Shown here: positions 15,592-25,048 of the stretch, piece by piece | Layout: each line of letters begins with the position of its first letter | Numbering within the stretch: position 1 is the stretch's first letter | From: Streptosporangium minutum | GTDB taxonomy: Bacteria; Actinomycetota; Actinomycetes; Streptosporangiales; Streptosporangiaceae | Direction: 5' to 3' | Assembly (NCBI RefSeq): GCF_002149035.1 | Contig: NZ_NGFP01000037.1 | Coordinates: 1-48,894 of the forward strand | DNA length: 48,894 nucleotides | Made by a program: the position numbers and the translations under genes | The notes under the pieces: model-generated | The model's input: only the letters and a program-made list of their open reading frames with translations | Database searches by the model: none | What the model was told of the DNA's origin: nothing

Positions 15592-17342
15592 GCCTGCTCA
15601 CCCGCTGGGGCGCGGACCTCGACCCCGACGCGATCCTGCCCGAACACCCCAGGCCCCAGCTCGCCCGCGACAGCCACCTCAACCTCAACGGCCGCTGGGA
15701 GTACGCCATCACCGGGGCCGAGGAGGAGCCCGAGACCTACGACGGCGCCATCCTCGTGCCGTTCTCGCCCGAGTCGCCGCTGTCGGGCGTCGACCGGCAG
15801 CTGCTGCCCGGCCAGACGCTGTGGTACCGGCGCACCCTCACCGCGCCCGACGGGTTCCCGCCCGCCGGCGACGTGCCCGTCCGGGTGCTGCTGCACTTCG
15901 GCGCGGTGGACCAGACATGCCGGGTGCTGCTCAACGGCGCCGAGGTCGGCGGCCACACCGGCGGCTACCTGCCCTTCACCTGCGACATCACCGACGCCCT
16001 GCACGACGGCGAGAACACGCTGGTCGTGGCGGTGCGCGACGACTCCGACACCGGGCACCACGCGCGCGGCAAGCAGAAGCTGAAGCGCGGCGGCATCTGG
16101 TACACCGCCCAGTCGGGCATCTGGCAGAGCGTGTGGGCCGAGTGCGTGCCCGCCGTCCACGTGGAGCGGCTGACCCTCACCCCGCACCTCGGCGAGGGAT
16201 GCGTCGAGGTGACGGTGCACGCCGAGGCCGCCGGGGAGGCCCGGGTCGAGATCCTCGCCGCCGGGGCCGCCGTCGCGCGGGCCGTCGTGCCGGTGGGGCA
16301 GCCGGTACGCGTCCCGATCCCGGACGCGCGGCCGTGGAGCCCGGAGGACCCCTTCCTGTACGACGTCACGGTGGAGCTCGGCGCCGACCGCGTGCGCAGC
16401 TACGTCGGGATGCGCTCGTTCTCCGTGGGGCCCGACGAGAACGGCGTGCCCCGGCTGCTGCTCAACGGCCGCCCCTACTTCCACGCCGGGATCCTGGACC
16501 AGGGGTACTGGTCCGACGGCATGTACACCGCGCCGTCGGACGAGGCGATGATCCACGACATCACCGAGATGAAGCGGCTCGGCTTCACCATGCTGCGCAA
16601 GCACATCAAGATCGAGCCGTTGCGCTGGTACTACCACTGCGACCGGCTGGGCATGCTCGTCTGGCAGGACATGGTCAACGGCGGCGGCGCCTACCACCCG
16701 CTGGTCATCACCGCGCCCGTGCTCACCCCGCTGCGGCTCAGCGACCGCCGTCACCGGTGGTTCGGGCGTGCCGACGCCCAGGGCCGGGCCCGCTTCCGCA
16801 CCGAGCTCCGCGACACCGTGGAGCACCTGCGCAATGTGGTGAGCCTGGCCGTCTGGGTGCCGTTCAACGAGGGCTGGGGGCAGTTCGACGCGGCGCGGAT
16901 CGCCGCCGAGGTCGCCGAGCTCGACCCCACCCGCACGGTCGACCACGCCAGCGGCTGGCACGACCAGGGCGGGGGCGACCTGAAGAGCCTGCACGTCTAC
17001 TTCCGACGCTTCCGCGTGCCGCGCCGGCGCCGCGGCGACCGGCGGGTCCTCGTGCTGTCGGAGTACGGCGGGTACAACCTGCGGGTGGACGGCCACGCGT
17101 TCAACGACAAGGACTTCGGCTACCGGCGGTACGGCTCGGCCGGGCAGCTCGGCGAGGCGTTCAGCCGCCTGCACACCGAGCAGATCGTCCCGGCCATCCG
17201 GCAGGGCCTGAGCGCGACCGTGTACACCCAGCTCTCCGACGTCGAGGACGAGCTGAACGGGCTGCTCACCTACGACCGCGAGACGCTCAAGCTGCCCGCC
17301 GAGCTGGTGCGGTCGGTCAACGCGCTGCTGCGGCTGGAGTAG
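15588..17342 (+). CDS. Glycoside hydrolase family 2 enzyme (beta-glycosidase)
   Basis: The product has 584 residues. The N-terminal sugar-binding jelly roll (about 25-185) includes LNLNGRWEYAI, LWYRRTL and GGHTGGYLPFTCDIT. A central Ig-like domain (about 190-290) ends with SYVGMRSFSV. The TIM barrel (about 295-584) has the acid/base Glu in VWVPFNEGWGQF and the nucleophile Glu in VLVLSEYGGY, both intact. No signal peptide was found, so it acts in the cytoplasm on sugar brought in by the coupled MFS transporter. The subfamily (galactosidase, glucuronidase or other) cannot be assigned by eye. The gene ends 5 bases from the convergent LacI gene. Confidence 0.93.
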   Translation: MSLLTRWGADLDPDAILPEHPRPQLARDSHLNLNGRWEYAITGAEEEPETYDGAILVPFSPESPLSGVDRQLLPGQTLWYRRTLTAPDGFPPAGDVPVRVLLHFGAVDQTCRVLLNGAEVGGHTGGYLPFTCDITDALHDGENTLVVAVRDDSDTGHHARGKQKLKRGGIWYTAQSGIWQSVWAECVPAVHVERLTLTPHLGEGCVEVTVHAEAAGEARVEILAAGAAVARAVVPVGQPVRVPIPDARPWSPEDPFLYDVTVELGADRVRSYVGMRSFSVGPDENGVPRLLLNGRPYFHAGILDQGYWSDGMYTAPSDEAMIHDITEMKRLGFTMLRKHIKIEPLRWYYHCDRLGMLVWQDMVNGGGAYHPLVITAPVLTPLRLSDRRHRWFGRADAQGRARFRTELRDTVEHLRNVVSLAVWVPFNEGWGQFDAARIAAEVAELDPTRTVDHASGWHDQGGGDLKSLHVYFRRFRVPRRRRGDRRVLVLSEYGGYNLRVDGHAFNDKDFGYRRYGSAGQLGEAFSRLHTEQIVPAIRQGLSATVYTQLSDVEDELNGLLTYDRETLKLPAELVRSVNALLRLE

Positions 17343-17347
17343 CGCCG

Positions 17348-18391
17348 TCACCGCGCCCTCGCCGGGGCGGCGTCGCCGTCCTGGCGGGTCCATCGGGCCC
17401 GCGTGGAGGAGCGGACCACGAGCTCGGGCTGGAAGAGATACTCGGCGGCCTTGGCGGGGCGGCCCTTGATCTCGTCGAGGAGGGCGCGCACGGCCGCCAC
17501 CCCCATGGCCTGGACGGGCTGGCGGACCGTGGTGAGCGGGGGGTCGGTGAAGGACATGAGCGGGGAGTCGTCGGCGCCCACGACCGAGACGTCCTCCGGC
17601 ACCTTCAGGCCGTGCCGCCGCACCGCGCGCACCGCGCCCAGCGCCATCAGGTCGCTGCCGCAGACCAGCGCGGTGGCGCCCCGCTCGACCAGCAGGGAAG
17701 CGGCGCTCTGGCCGCCCTCGACGTCGAAGGGCGACAGCTCGATCAGGTCGGCGTCGTACCCCCGGCCCATCTCCCGCAGCGCGGCCCGGAACCCGGCCAG
17801 CCGCCGCTGGACGGTGGAGTAGCGCAACGGGCCGTTGACGAACCCGATGCGGCGGTGGCCCAGCTCGATGAGGTGCCGGGCGGCCGTACGGCCCGCGGCG
17901 ACGTCGTCGCAGGAGACGCAGGGAACGCCGAGGCCCGGCAGGTCGCCGTTGACGAACACGATGGGCAGCCGCCGCCTCCTGAGGGTGTGGTAGCGGGCCC
18001 GGTCGATGGTCGTGTCCGCGTGCAGCCCGGAGACGAACAGGATGCCGGACACCCCGCGGTCCAGCAGCATCCCGACGTACTCGTCCTCGCCCGCTCCCTC
18101 GGGGGTCTGCGTGCACAGGACCGCGGTGTACCCGTGGCGGGCCAGCGCCGTCTCGATCACCTGGGCGAAGAACGGGAAGACCGGGTTCTGCAGCTCGGCG
18201 GTGATCAGCCCGACAAGCCCGGAGCTGCGCGGGCGCAGCCCGATCGGGCGCTCGTAACCCAGCACGTCCATCGCGGTGAGCACCGCGCTCCTGGCCTTCG
18301 GGCTCACTCCGGGACGTTCGTTGAGCACCCGGGAGACCGTCGCCTTGCTGACCCCGGCCTGCCGGGCGATGTGATCGAGTCGTGCCGCCAT
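17348..18391 (-). CDS. malR: LacI-family regulator, MalR-like
   Basis: The product has about 347 residues from the ATG at 18391; the frame is open to 18436 but family members start with MAARLDHIARQAGVSKATV. Residues 3-50 are the LacI helix-turn-helix and hinge helix (VSRVLNERPGVSPKARSAVLTAMDVLGYERP). The rest is a periplasmic-binding-protein-like effector domain (LVGLITAELQNPVFPFFAQV, RIGFVNGP, LVCGSDLMALGAVRAVRRHG, VSVVGADDSP). It is divergent from malEFG-GH13, and the shared 159-base gap contains TTGCA-type repeats like those bound by Streptomyces MalR. It probably represses the maltodextrin operon and is released by maltose or maltotriose. Confidence 0.9.
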   Translation of the reverse strand: MAARLDHIARQAGVSKATVSRVLNERPGVSPKARSAVLTAMDVLGYERPIGLRPRSSGLVGLITAELQNPVFPFFAQVIETALARHGYTAVLCTQTPEGAGEDEYVGMLLDRGVSGILFVSGLHADTTIDRARYHTLRRRRLPIVFVNGDLPGLGVPCVSCDDVAAGRTAARHLIELGHRRIGFVNGPLRYSTVQRRLAGFRAALREMGRGYDADLIELSPFDVEGGQSAASLLVERGATALVCGSDLMALGAVRAVRRHGLKVPEDVSVVGADDSPLMSFTDPPLTTVRQPVQAMGVAAVRALLDEIKGRPAKAAEYLFQPELVVRSSTRARWTRQDGDAAPARAR

Positions 18392-18421
18392 GCTCGGTGA
18401 TTGTGATGCAGCTTTCTGAAA

Positions 18422-18452
18422 CATTGCAAGATGCAATGAAACATTGCTGCAA
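18422..18452. promoter_or_regulatory. MalR-type operator cluster
   Basis: A perfect inverted repeat CATTGCA-AGA-TGCAATG (18422-18438) is followed by the palindrome TTGCTGCAA (18444-18452) and a further CTGCAA at 18457-18462. TTGCAR repeats are the known pattern of MalR sites in Streptomyces mal promoters. The cluster lies between the divergent regulator and malE genes. Confidence 0.75.
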
Positions 18453-18550
18453 TTCTCTGCAACGCATTCCAGGTCGTGTGAACCCTCTGTTAACTTCGGC
18501 GCACACCGCGGTGCACCCCCTGAAAACCCCTTCCCACCTGGAGCTCAACC

Positions 18551-19819
18551 GTGCGCAGACCCGCACACGCCCTCGCCGGAGCCCTCGCGTTCGGACTCGC
18601 CCTGACCGCCTGCGGAGCGCAGACACCGACGCGGGGACAGCCCTCCCCGGCCCCGGCCGCCGTCGGCGACGCCACACTGCTCATCTGGGCCGACCAGATG
18701 CGCTCGGAGACCCTCAAGCCCTTCGCCGAGGCCTTCGCCAAGGAGAACGGGATCAAGGCCGAGGTCGTCGTCGTGGCCCAGAACCAGCAGCAGACCTTCA
18801 CCACCGCCTCCCAGGCGGGCAAGGGCCCGGACGTGCTGGTCGGCGCGCACGACTGGATCGGCAACCTGGTGCAGAACGGCCTCATCGACCCGATCCAGAT
18901 GACCGAGGACCAGCTCGCCGGATACGTGGACGTGGCCCGTAAGGCCGTCACCTACAACGGCCAGGTGTACGGCGTGCCGTACGCGGTGGAGAACCTGGCG
19001 CTGTTCCGCAACACCGAGCTCGCGCCGGAGGCGCCCAGGAGTTTCGACGAGCTGGTCGAGACGGGCAAGAAGCTCAAGGCCGCCGGGAAGGTCGAGGAGA
19101 TCGTCGGCTACCCGGTCAGCCAGCAGGACGGCCAGTCCGGCGACACCTACCACCTGTACCCGCTCTACACCTCCGCCGGCGCCCACCTGTTCGGCACCAC
19201 TCCGGGCGGCGACCCCGACCCCTCCGACCTGGGCGTGGGCGACAGGAAGTCCGTCGAGGCGTTCGAGAGGATCGCCAAGCTCGGGGAGAAGGGGGAGGGC
19301 GCGCTCAAGCGCTCCTTCACCTCCGACAACTCGGCCGCGGCCTTCAACGAGGGCAGGACCGCGTTCATGGTCGCCGGGCCGTGGCGGCTGGCCGACGCCC
19401 GCAAAGCCGGTGTGAAGTACGACGTCACCCCGGTACCGGGTTTCAAGGGGGCCGAGCCCGCCCAGCCGTTCGTGGGCGTGCAGTCCTTCTTCGTGGCGAG
19501 CAAGGGCGGGAACAAGGCTCTCGCCCAGGAGTTCGTCACCGGCACCCTGGCCTCCGCCGAGGTGGCGCGGGCGCTGTTCGACGCCGAGCCGCGGATGCCC
19601 GCGCTGGAGGAGGCCCTGACCTACGCGGCGGGCAAGGACCCCGACGTCGCCAAGTTCCGGGCCGCCGCGGAGAACGGCACGCCGCTGCCCGCGATCCCGC
19701 AGATGGTGGCCATCTGGGTGCCGTTCAACACGCTCATCCACGCCGCCGTGAAGGGTGAGCCGGTCCCTCCGGCGGTCGAGGCCGCCGGCAAGGCCATCGC
19801 CGAACAGCTCAAGCAATGA
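18551..19819 (+). CDS. malE: Maltodextrin ABC transporter substrate-binding lipoprotein
   Basis: The product has 422 residues, GTG start with GGAG 8-11 bases upstream. The signal sequence ends in the lipobox LALTAC (lipidated Cys near 21). The mature part is a type 1 extracellular sugar-binding protein: ATLLIWADQM, GPDVLVGAHDWIGNL, GVPYAVENLALFRNTEL, AAFNEGRTAFMVAGPW and GVQSFFVASKG. These match MalE-type maltose/maltodextrin binders. It is exposed on the outer face of the membrane and feeds MalF/MalG. It overlaps malF by ATGA. Confidence 0.93.
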   Translation: MRRPAHALAGALAFGLALTACGAQTPTRGQPSPAPAAVGDATLLIWADQMRSETLKPFAEAFAKENGIKAEVVVVAQNQQQTFTTASQAGKGPDVLVGAHDWIGNLVQNGLIDPIQMTEDQLAGYVDVARKAVTYNGQVYGVPYAVENLALFRNTELAPEAPRSFDELVETGKKLKAAGKVEEIVGYPVSQQDGQSGDTYHLYPLYTSAGAHLFGTTPGGDPDPSDLGVGDRKSVEAFERIAKLGEKGEGALKRSFTSDNSAAAFNEGRTAFMVAGPWRLADARKAGVKYDVTPVPGFKGAEPAQPFVGVQSFFVASKGGNKALAQEFVTGTLASAEVARALFDAEPRMPALEEALTYAAGKDPDVAKFRAAAENGTPLPAIPQMVAIWVPFNTLIHAAVKGEPVPPAVEAAGKAIAEQLKQ

Positions 19820-21354
19820 ACACCGGACGATCCGCGGCCGGGGCGTGGCAGGGGAGTGCGGGCGGGATCGCGGCGCGGGTCCTCGTGCTCGGGCTCATCG
19901 TCGCCGTCGCGCTCTGGGCGGTCGCGCCGCTGCTGGCGGCGGACAACTGGACCGGGGTGGCGATCGTCGCGGTCGTCACCGCGGCCGGCCTCTTCGTCTA
20001 CCTGACGCCGCGGCGGCTGCCCGTCAAATACCTGCTGCCCACCACGCTCCTGGTCCTCGCCTTCCAGGTCTTCCCGGTGGTCCACACGATGTCGCTGGCG
20101 CTGACCAACATCGGCGACGGCCACCTGGGCACCAAGCAGGACGCGATCGCCGCGATCGAGTCCTCCTCCGTCAAGCGGCAGCCCGGTTCCGCCGAATTCC
20201 GGCTCACGGTGGCGGAGAAGGACGGCGACCTGGTCTTCCTGCTGGCGTCCGCCGGGCGCGCCTACACCGGCACCGCCGGGGGGCTGCGACCGCTGGAGGG
20301 CGCCACGCTCGGCGCCGGCGGGCGGATCACCGCGGCCGGCGGCTACACGGTGCTGACCGCCGCGCAGGCCTCCGCCCGGAGCTCGGAGATCACCGAGCTG
20401 ATCGTGCCCGTCGAGGGCGGGGCGATCCGCAGCCAGGGCCTGTCGAGGGCCTACCGGGGCACGGCGACGCTGGCCTACGACGAGGGCTGTGACTGCGTCA
20501 CCGGCCAGGACGGGGTCTGGCGGGCCGACGAGGAGCAGGGCAGGTTCGTCTCCGACGACGGGCGGGCGCTGGCGCAGGGCTGGAAGGTCGGCGTCGGCCT
20601 GGCCAACCTCACCGCCGCGCTCACCAACCCGAAGATCAACGCTCACTTCCTCGGCGTCTTCGGCTGGAACCTCGTCTACGCCACGTCCGTGGTCGTGCTG
20701 ACCGCCGGGCTCGGGGTGGCGGTGGCCCTGGTGCTGCACCATCCCCGGATGCGTGCCGTACGGGCCTACCGGACCCTGATCGTGCTGCCGTACGCCATGC
20801 CCGCCTTCGCGATGCTGCTGGTCTGGCGGGACATGTTCAACACCGACTTCGGGCTGATCAACAGGATGTTCGGGCTCGACGTCGACTGGCTCGGCGCGCC
20901 GCTCACCGCCCGGCTGTCGGTCCTTCTGGTCCAGCTCTGGCTGGGCTTCCCCTACATGTTCCTGATCGCCACCGGGGCGCTGCAGACGATCCCGCCGGAG
21001 TATCTGGAGGCGGCCCAGGTCGACGGCGCGACCGCCTGGCAGCGGTTCGGGAAGGTGACGCTCCCGCTGCTGATGCTCGCGCTGGCCCCGCTGCTGGTCT
21101 CCTCCTTCGCGTTCAACTTCAACAACTTCAACGGCATCTTCCTGGTCACCGCCGGAGGCCCGTTCCCCGCCGACAACCCGACGGTGGGGGCGACCGACCT
21201 GTTGATCACCTACACCTTCCGGCTCGCCTTCGGGCAGCAGGGCGCGCAGTACGGCCTGGCCTCGGCGATGTCCATCTACGTCTATCTGATCGTGGCCGTG
21301 CTCTCGATCATCGGCTTCCGGCGCACCCGGGCCTTCCAGGAGGTGGGCCGGTGA
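19816..21354 (+). CDS. malF: Maltodextrin ABC transporter permease MalF
   Basis: The product has 512 residues. Three N-terminal hydrophobic segments (about 20-90) are followed by a large soluble insertion (about 95-275) corresponding to the extracytoplasmic P2 loop of E. coli MalF. This loop carries a Cys pair in EGCDCVTG. The C-terminal permease core (about 280-512) has the EAA motif EYLEAAQVDGATAWQRFGKV that contacts the ATPase. The gene overlaps both neighbours by 4 bases (ATGA and GTGA), so malE-F-G are strictly coupled. No ATPase gene is present; in related actinomycetes a shared MsiK serves such systems. Confidence 0.93.
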   Translation: MNTGRSAAGAWQGSAGGIAARVLVLGLIVAVALWAVAPLLAADNWTGVAIVAVVTAAGLFVYLTPRRLPVKYLLPTTLLVLAFQVFPVVHTMSLALTNIGDGHLGTKQDAIAAIESSSVKRQPGSAEFRLTVAEKDGDLVFLLASAGRAYTGTAGGLRPLEGATLGAGGRITAAGGYTVLTAAQASARSSEITELIVPVEGGAIRSQGLSRAYRGTATLAYDEGCDCVTGQDGVWRADEEQGRFVSDDGRALAQGWKVGVGLANLTAALTNPKINAHFLGVFGWNLVYATSVVVLTAGLGVAVALVLHHPRMRAVRAYRTLIVLPYAMPAFAMLLVWRDMFNTDFGLINRMFGLDVDWLGAPLTARLSVLLVQLWLGFPYMFLIATGALQTIPPEYLEAAQVDGATAWQRFGKVTLPLLMLALAPLLVSSFAFNFNNFNGIFLVTAGGPFPADNPTVGATDLLITYTFRLAFGQQGAQYGLASAMSIYVYLIVAVLSIIGFRRTRAFQEVGR

Positions 21355-22187
21355 AGCGCGAACTGCTCCTGCGGCACCTGGCGGCGATCGCCGTCACCGC
21401 CTTCGCCCTCTTCCCGATCCTGTTCGTGGTCTCCTCGGCGCTCAACCCGCTCGGCACGCTCAGCTCGGCGACCCTGTTCCCGAGCGGCGCGAGTCTCGGC
21501 AACGCCGCGGACCTGCTGACGGGCACGGCCTTTCCGACGTGGTACCTCAACTCCGTCCTGATCGCCGCGCTCACCGCGGTCCTGTCGGTGGCGGTGTCGG
21601 CGGTCTCCGCCTACGCCTTCAGCCGCTTCCGCTTCGCCGGCCGCCGTACGGGCCTGGTGGCGCTGCTGGTCATCCAGGCGTTCCCGCAGTTCCTGGCCAT
21701 CGTCCCGCTGTACGTCATCTTCAGCGTGATCAGCGACAACTGGCCCGCCTTCGGGCTCAACAGCATCTGGGGGGTGATCCTGCTCTACATCGGCGGCCAG
21801 GTCGGCGTGAACACCTGGCTGATCAAGGGCTTCTTCGACACGATCCCACGGGAGCTCGACGACGCCATGCTGATCGACGGCTGCACCCCCACCCAGGCGT
21901 TCCGCAAGGTGGTCCTGCCGCTGTCGGCGCCCATCCTGTCGATCAGCGCGCTGCTCGTCTTCATCGGGACGATCAACGAGTTCCTCATCGCCAGCGTCTT
22001 CCTCACCGGCGACGACGCCCGCACCCTCGCGGTCGGCCTGTTCAGCATGCTGGCCGACCAGCGCAACGCCAACTTCGGCATGTTCGCCGTCGGCACCCTG
22101 CTCACCGCGGTCCCGACCGTCGCCGTCTTCCAGTTCCTGCAGAGATACATCGTCCACGGGCTCACCGCGGGCGCTGTGAAAGGTTGA
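21351..22187 (+). CDS. malG: Maltodextrin ABC transporter permease MalG
   Basis: The product has 278 residues, GTG start inside the malF stop. It has six predicted membrane helices. The EAA loop IPRELDDAMLIDGCTPTQAF lies near residues 165-184, and the C-terminal RYIVHGLTAGAVKG is typical of MalG. It forms the channel with MalF. The GH13 gene begins 2 bases after its stop, in the same transcript. Confidence 0.94.
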   Translation: MKRELLLRHLAAIAVTAFALFPILFVVSSALNPLGTLSSATLFPSGASLGNAADLLTGTAFPTWYLNSVLIAALTAVLSVAVSAVSAYAFSRFRFAGRRTGLVALLVIQAFPQFLAIVPLYVIFSVISDNWPAFGLNSIWGVILLYIGGQVGVNTWLIKGFFDTIPRELDDAMLIDGCTPTQAFRKVVLPLSAPILSISALLVFIGTINEFLIASVFLTGDDARTLAVGLFSMLADQRNANFGMFAVGTLLTAVPTVAVFQFLQRYIVHGLTAGAVKG

Positions 22188-22189
22188 TC

Positions 22190-23977
22190 ATGATAGATCG
22201 GGGCTTCCACCACGACGGCTCGCCGGACCACGTCAGCACGCAGACGCCCGAGCTCGGCGAGACGGTCACCGTCTTCGTCCGCACCCCGCGCGACCAGCGT
22301 TCCGGCGTGCACGTGCGGACCACGCCCGACGGCGAACCACACTTCACCGAAGCGGTGATCGACCGCGAGACCGAGCACGAGACCTGGTGGCGGGCCGACG
22401 TCGTGGCCCGCCACCCGGTGAGCCGCTACCGCTTCCTCATCGACGGGCCGGGCGGCTACCGCTGGCTGACCGCCGCCGGGCTGACCTCCCACGACGTGCC
22501 GGACACCACCGACTTCCGGCTGGTCACCCATGCCGCTCCACCCGCGTGGGCGGCCGGCAGCGTGGTCTACCAGATCTTCCCCGACCGGTTCGCCTCCTCC
22601 GGCGCGGAGCGCGACCTGCCGCCGTGGGCGATCTCCCGGGGCTGGGACGACCCCGTCGCCGGGACCGGGCCCGACACCCCCCGGCAGGTCTTCGGCGGTG
22701 ACCTGGACGGCATCCGGTCCCGGCTCGACCACGTCGCCGCCCTCGGCGCCGACACCCTCTACCTGACGCCCGTCTTCCCCGCCGCCTCCAACCACCGCTA
22801 CAACGCCTCCTCCTTCGCCGAGGTCGACCCGCTGCTCGGCGGTGACGCGGCCTACCGCGCGCTGATCGACGAGACGCACCGCAGGGGCATGCGCATCCTG
22901 GGCGACCTCACGACGAACCACTGCGGCGACACCCATCCCTGGTTCCGGGCCGCGGTGAGGGACAAGGGGGCCGCCGAGCGGGAGATGTTCTTCTTCACCG
23001 ACGACGACCTCGGCTACGAGGCGTGGATGGGCGTTCCGTCCCTGCCCAAGTTCGACTGGTCGAGCGAGCGGCTGGCCGGGGAGATGGAGGAGGTCGTCCG
23101 GCGGTGGCTCCGCTTCGGCCTGGACGGCTGGCGCGTCGACGTGGCGAACATGACCGGCAGGCTCCGCCGGGCGGACCACGCCCACGAGGTGGCCCGGCGC
23201 ATCCGGCGGGCGCTCGCCGGTGAGAGGCCGGACGGGCTGCTCGTCGCCGAGCACGCCCACGACGCCACCGGCGACCTCGACGCCGACGGCTGGCAGGGGA
23301 CAATGAACTACGCCGGCTTCACCCGCCCGGTGTGGAGCTGGCTGCGGGGCCCCGAGCTCCGGCTGCCGTTCCTCGGCGTCCCGGCGGAGGTGCCGAGGAT
23401 CGGCGGCGGCGACGCGGTGGCGACGATGCGGGCGTTCTCCAGCCTCGTGTCGTGGCGCTCGCTGACGCATTCCTGGTCGATCCTCGGCTCCCACGACACC
23501 GCCAGGATCCGCACGGTGTGCGGAGGGGATCCCGCCCTGGTGGAGGTCGCCGCCGGGCTGATGTTCACGCTGCCCGGCACGCCCATGGTGTTCGCCGGCG
23601 ACGAGATCGGCCTGGAGGGGGCCTGGGGAGAGGACTCCCGCCGGACCATGCCCTGGGACCGGCCGGAGCGATGGGACCACGGGACCTTCGGCGTGTACCG
23701 CGATCTGGTCGCGCTGCGCCGGAGCGAGCCCGCCCTGCGCCACGGTGGCCTGCGCTGGCTGCACGTCTCGGAGGACGCCGTGGCCTACGTCCGGGAGCAC
23801 GCGGGCGAGCGCCTGCTGGTGCTGGCCGCCCGCGCCGCCCATCGGCCGGTACGGCTCCCGCTCGCCGCCCGTTCGGCCGTCCCCGTGTACGGCGGAGCGG
23901 AGACGGCCGTTTCGGACGACGGCACCGTCACGCTGCCGGCCGACGGTCCGGCCCTCCACATCTGGCGGCTGGCCTAG
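22190..23977 (+). CDS. Intracellular GH13 alpha-glycosidase (maltodextrin glucosidase/neopullulanase-like)
   Basis: The product has 595 residues with no signal peptide. An N-terminal beta-sandwich (about 1-110) of the MalZ/neopullulanase type precedes the catalytic barrel starting at VVYQIFPDRFASSG. Catalytic residues are intact: nucleophile Asp in DGWRVDVANMTG, acid Glu in LLVAEHAHD, and Asp in ILGSHDTARIRT. FAGDEIGLEG and MPWDRPERW are typical of this group. It would hydrolyse imported maltodextrins to glucose and maltose. The TAG stop is part of the CTAG at which the IS element inserted, so the coding sequence is intact but the operon end is displaced. Confidence 0.93.
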   Translation: MIDRGFHHDGSPDHVSTQTPELGETVTVFVRTPRDQRSGVHVRTTPDGEPHFTEAVIDRETEHETWWRADVVARHPVSRYRFLIDGPGGYRWLTAAGLTSHDVPDTTDFRLVTHAAPPAWAAGSVVYQIFPDRFASSGAERDLPPWAISRGWDDPVAGTGPDTPRQVFGGDLDGIRSRLDHVAALGADTLYLTPVFPAASNHRYNASSFAEVDPLLGGDAAYRALIDETHRRGMRILGDLTTNHCGDTHPWFRAAVRDKGAAEREMFFFTDDDLGYEAWMGVPSLPKFDWSSERLAGEMEEVVRRWLRFGLDGWRVDVANMTGRLRRADHAHEVARRIRRALAGERPDGLLVAEHAHDATGDLDADGWQGTMNYAGFTRPVWSWLRGPELRLPFLGVPAEVPRIGGGDAVATMRAFSSLVSWRSLTHSWSILGSHDTARIRTVCGGDPALVEVAAGLMFTLPGTPMVFAGDEIGLEGAWGEDSRRTMPWDRPERWDHGTFGVYRDLVALRRSEPALRHGGLRWLHVSEDAVAYVREHAGERLLVLAARAAHRPVRLPLAARSAVPVYGGAETAVSDDGTVTLPADGPALHIWRLA

Positions 23978-24016
23978 ATGATCGATTCCAAGGGGTTCAG
24001 TGGTCGTAGGCGGTCA
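23978..24016 (+). repeat. Left inverted repeat of the IS982-type element
   Basis: It starts with ATGATCGATTCCAAGGGG and includes the last codons of the transposase gene. It pairs with 26120-26158. Confidence 0.88.
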
Positions 24017-24911
24017 ATGTGCGCATGGTCGGCTGGCCGGTGTGGTCGTTGTGCCAGATGGCGGCAGTGAGCGCGAGGATGCGCTGCAGGACGCGGACGG
24101 CCACGCCGCCGGGGGTGCGGCCGCGGTGTCGTTCGAGGTCGAGCTGTCCTTTAAAGGTCTCGTTGATCGACTCGATGACTTGCCGCAGGGGCTTGAACAG
24201 CTGTGATCCGGGCCGCTCGGTTTCGCCTTTGCGTCTGGGCCGCAGCAGCCGGATGTCCAGTTCGGCCAGCCGCTGTTCGAAGTCGCGGCCGAAGTAGTTC
24301 TTGTCGCCGATCAGCGTCTGGCCGAGGCGCTCTGCGATGAGCTGCGGTTCGACGGCGAGCAGGTCCGGTAGTGTCTCTCGCTCGTCGGCCTTGGCCCCGG
24401 TCAGCGCGAAGGCGATCGGCAGGCCGTGCAGGGTGCACACCAGGTGCAGCCGCAGCCCCCAGAAGTAGCGTGTGTGGCTGGCGCAGTACCCGTACTGGGC
24501 CCATCCGGCCAGGTCGGAGCGTTTGACGGTCTCCCGGGAGCGTCCGCACTCCACCGGCGTGGAGTCCACGACCCACACGTCGTCGCTCCACAGCATGGTG
24601 TCGCGGGCCAACGCCCGGGTGACGCGGCGAATGAGGTCGGCGGCCTTGCGCAGCCGCTTGTTGTAACCGGGCTGCTGAGGCAGGTAGGGGAACAGGTGCC
24701 GCAGGTGGGCGCGGGCGTACCGCAGCCACCTGGCCTCGGAGGTGAAGCCGAGCATCGCCTGCATCATCGCCAATGTCACCAGCTCCGCGTCGCTGAGCTG
24801 CGGTGCGATGCCCACAGCCGGCCGCCACGGGGCGAGCTGAGGTGAATCCTTCAGCAGGTCGTCGGTCTTCACATAGAGTGCGGCGGCGAGGGAGTCCACG
24901 TCTGTCTTCAC
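23997..24911 (-). CDS. IS982-family transposase
   Basis: The product has 304 residues, apparently intact. It shows the IS982-family landmarks: SDAELVTLAMMQAMLGF, LFPYLPQQPGYNKRLR, the first DDE Asp in VVDSTPVECGRS, RSDLAGWAQYGYCASH, the second Asp in LIGDKNYFG, the acidic Glu near IESINETFKGQLDLE, and the C-terminus TLTAYDH. The left inverted repeat overlaps its 3' end. The start is ATG at 24911. It catalyses cut-and-paste transposition of the element. Confidence 0.93.
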   Translation of the reverse strand: MKTDVDSLAAALYVKTDDLLKDSPQLAPWRPAVGIAPQLSDAELVTLAMMQAMLGFTSEARWLRYARAHLRHLFPYLPQQPGYNKRLRKAADLIRRVTRALARDTMLWSDDVWVVDSTPVECGRSRETVKRSDLAGWAQYGYCASHTRYFWGLRLHLVCTLHGLPIAFALTGAKADERETLPDLLAVEPQLIAERLGQTLIGDKNYFGRDFEQRLAELDIRLLRPRRKGETERPGSQLFKPLRQVIESINETFKGQLDLERHRGRTPGGVAVRVLQRILALTAAIWHNDHTGQPTMRTLTAYDH

Positions 24912-25048
24912 ACACCGACGTTGGACTCCCTTCCCCTATGCACGCAGGCATCGCCTAAGATCGGCCGCTTATGCGGTGGTCCGCCTGAGGGGCAGTTTCT
25001 TGCCCTCCTCCGGCAGAGAGGCTTCGCGGTCGACATGGGGGGCAGGTC

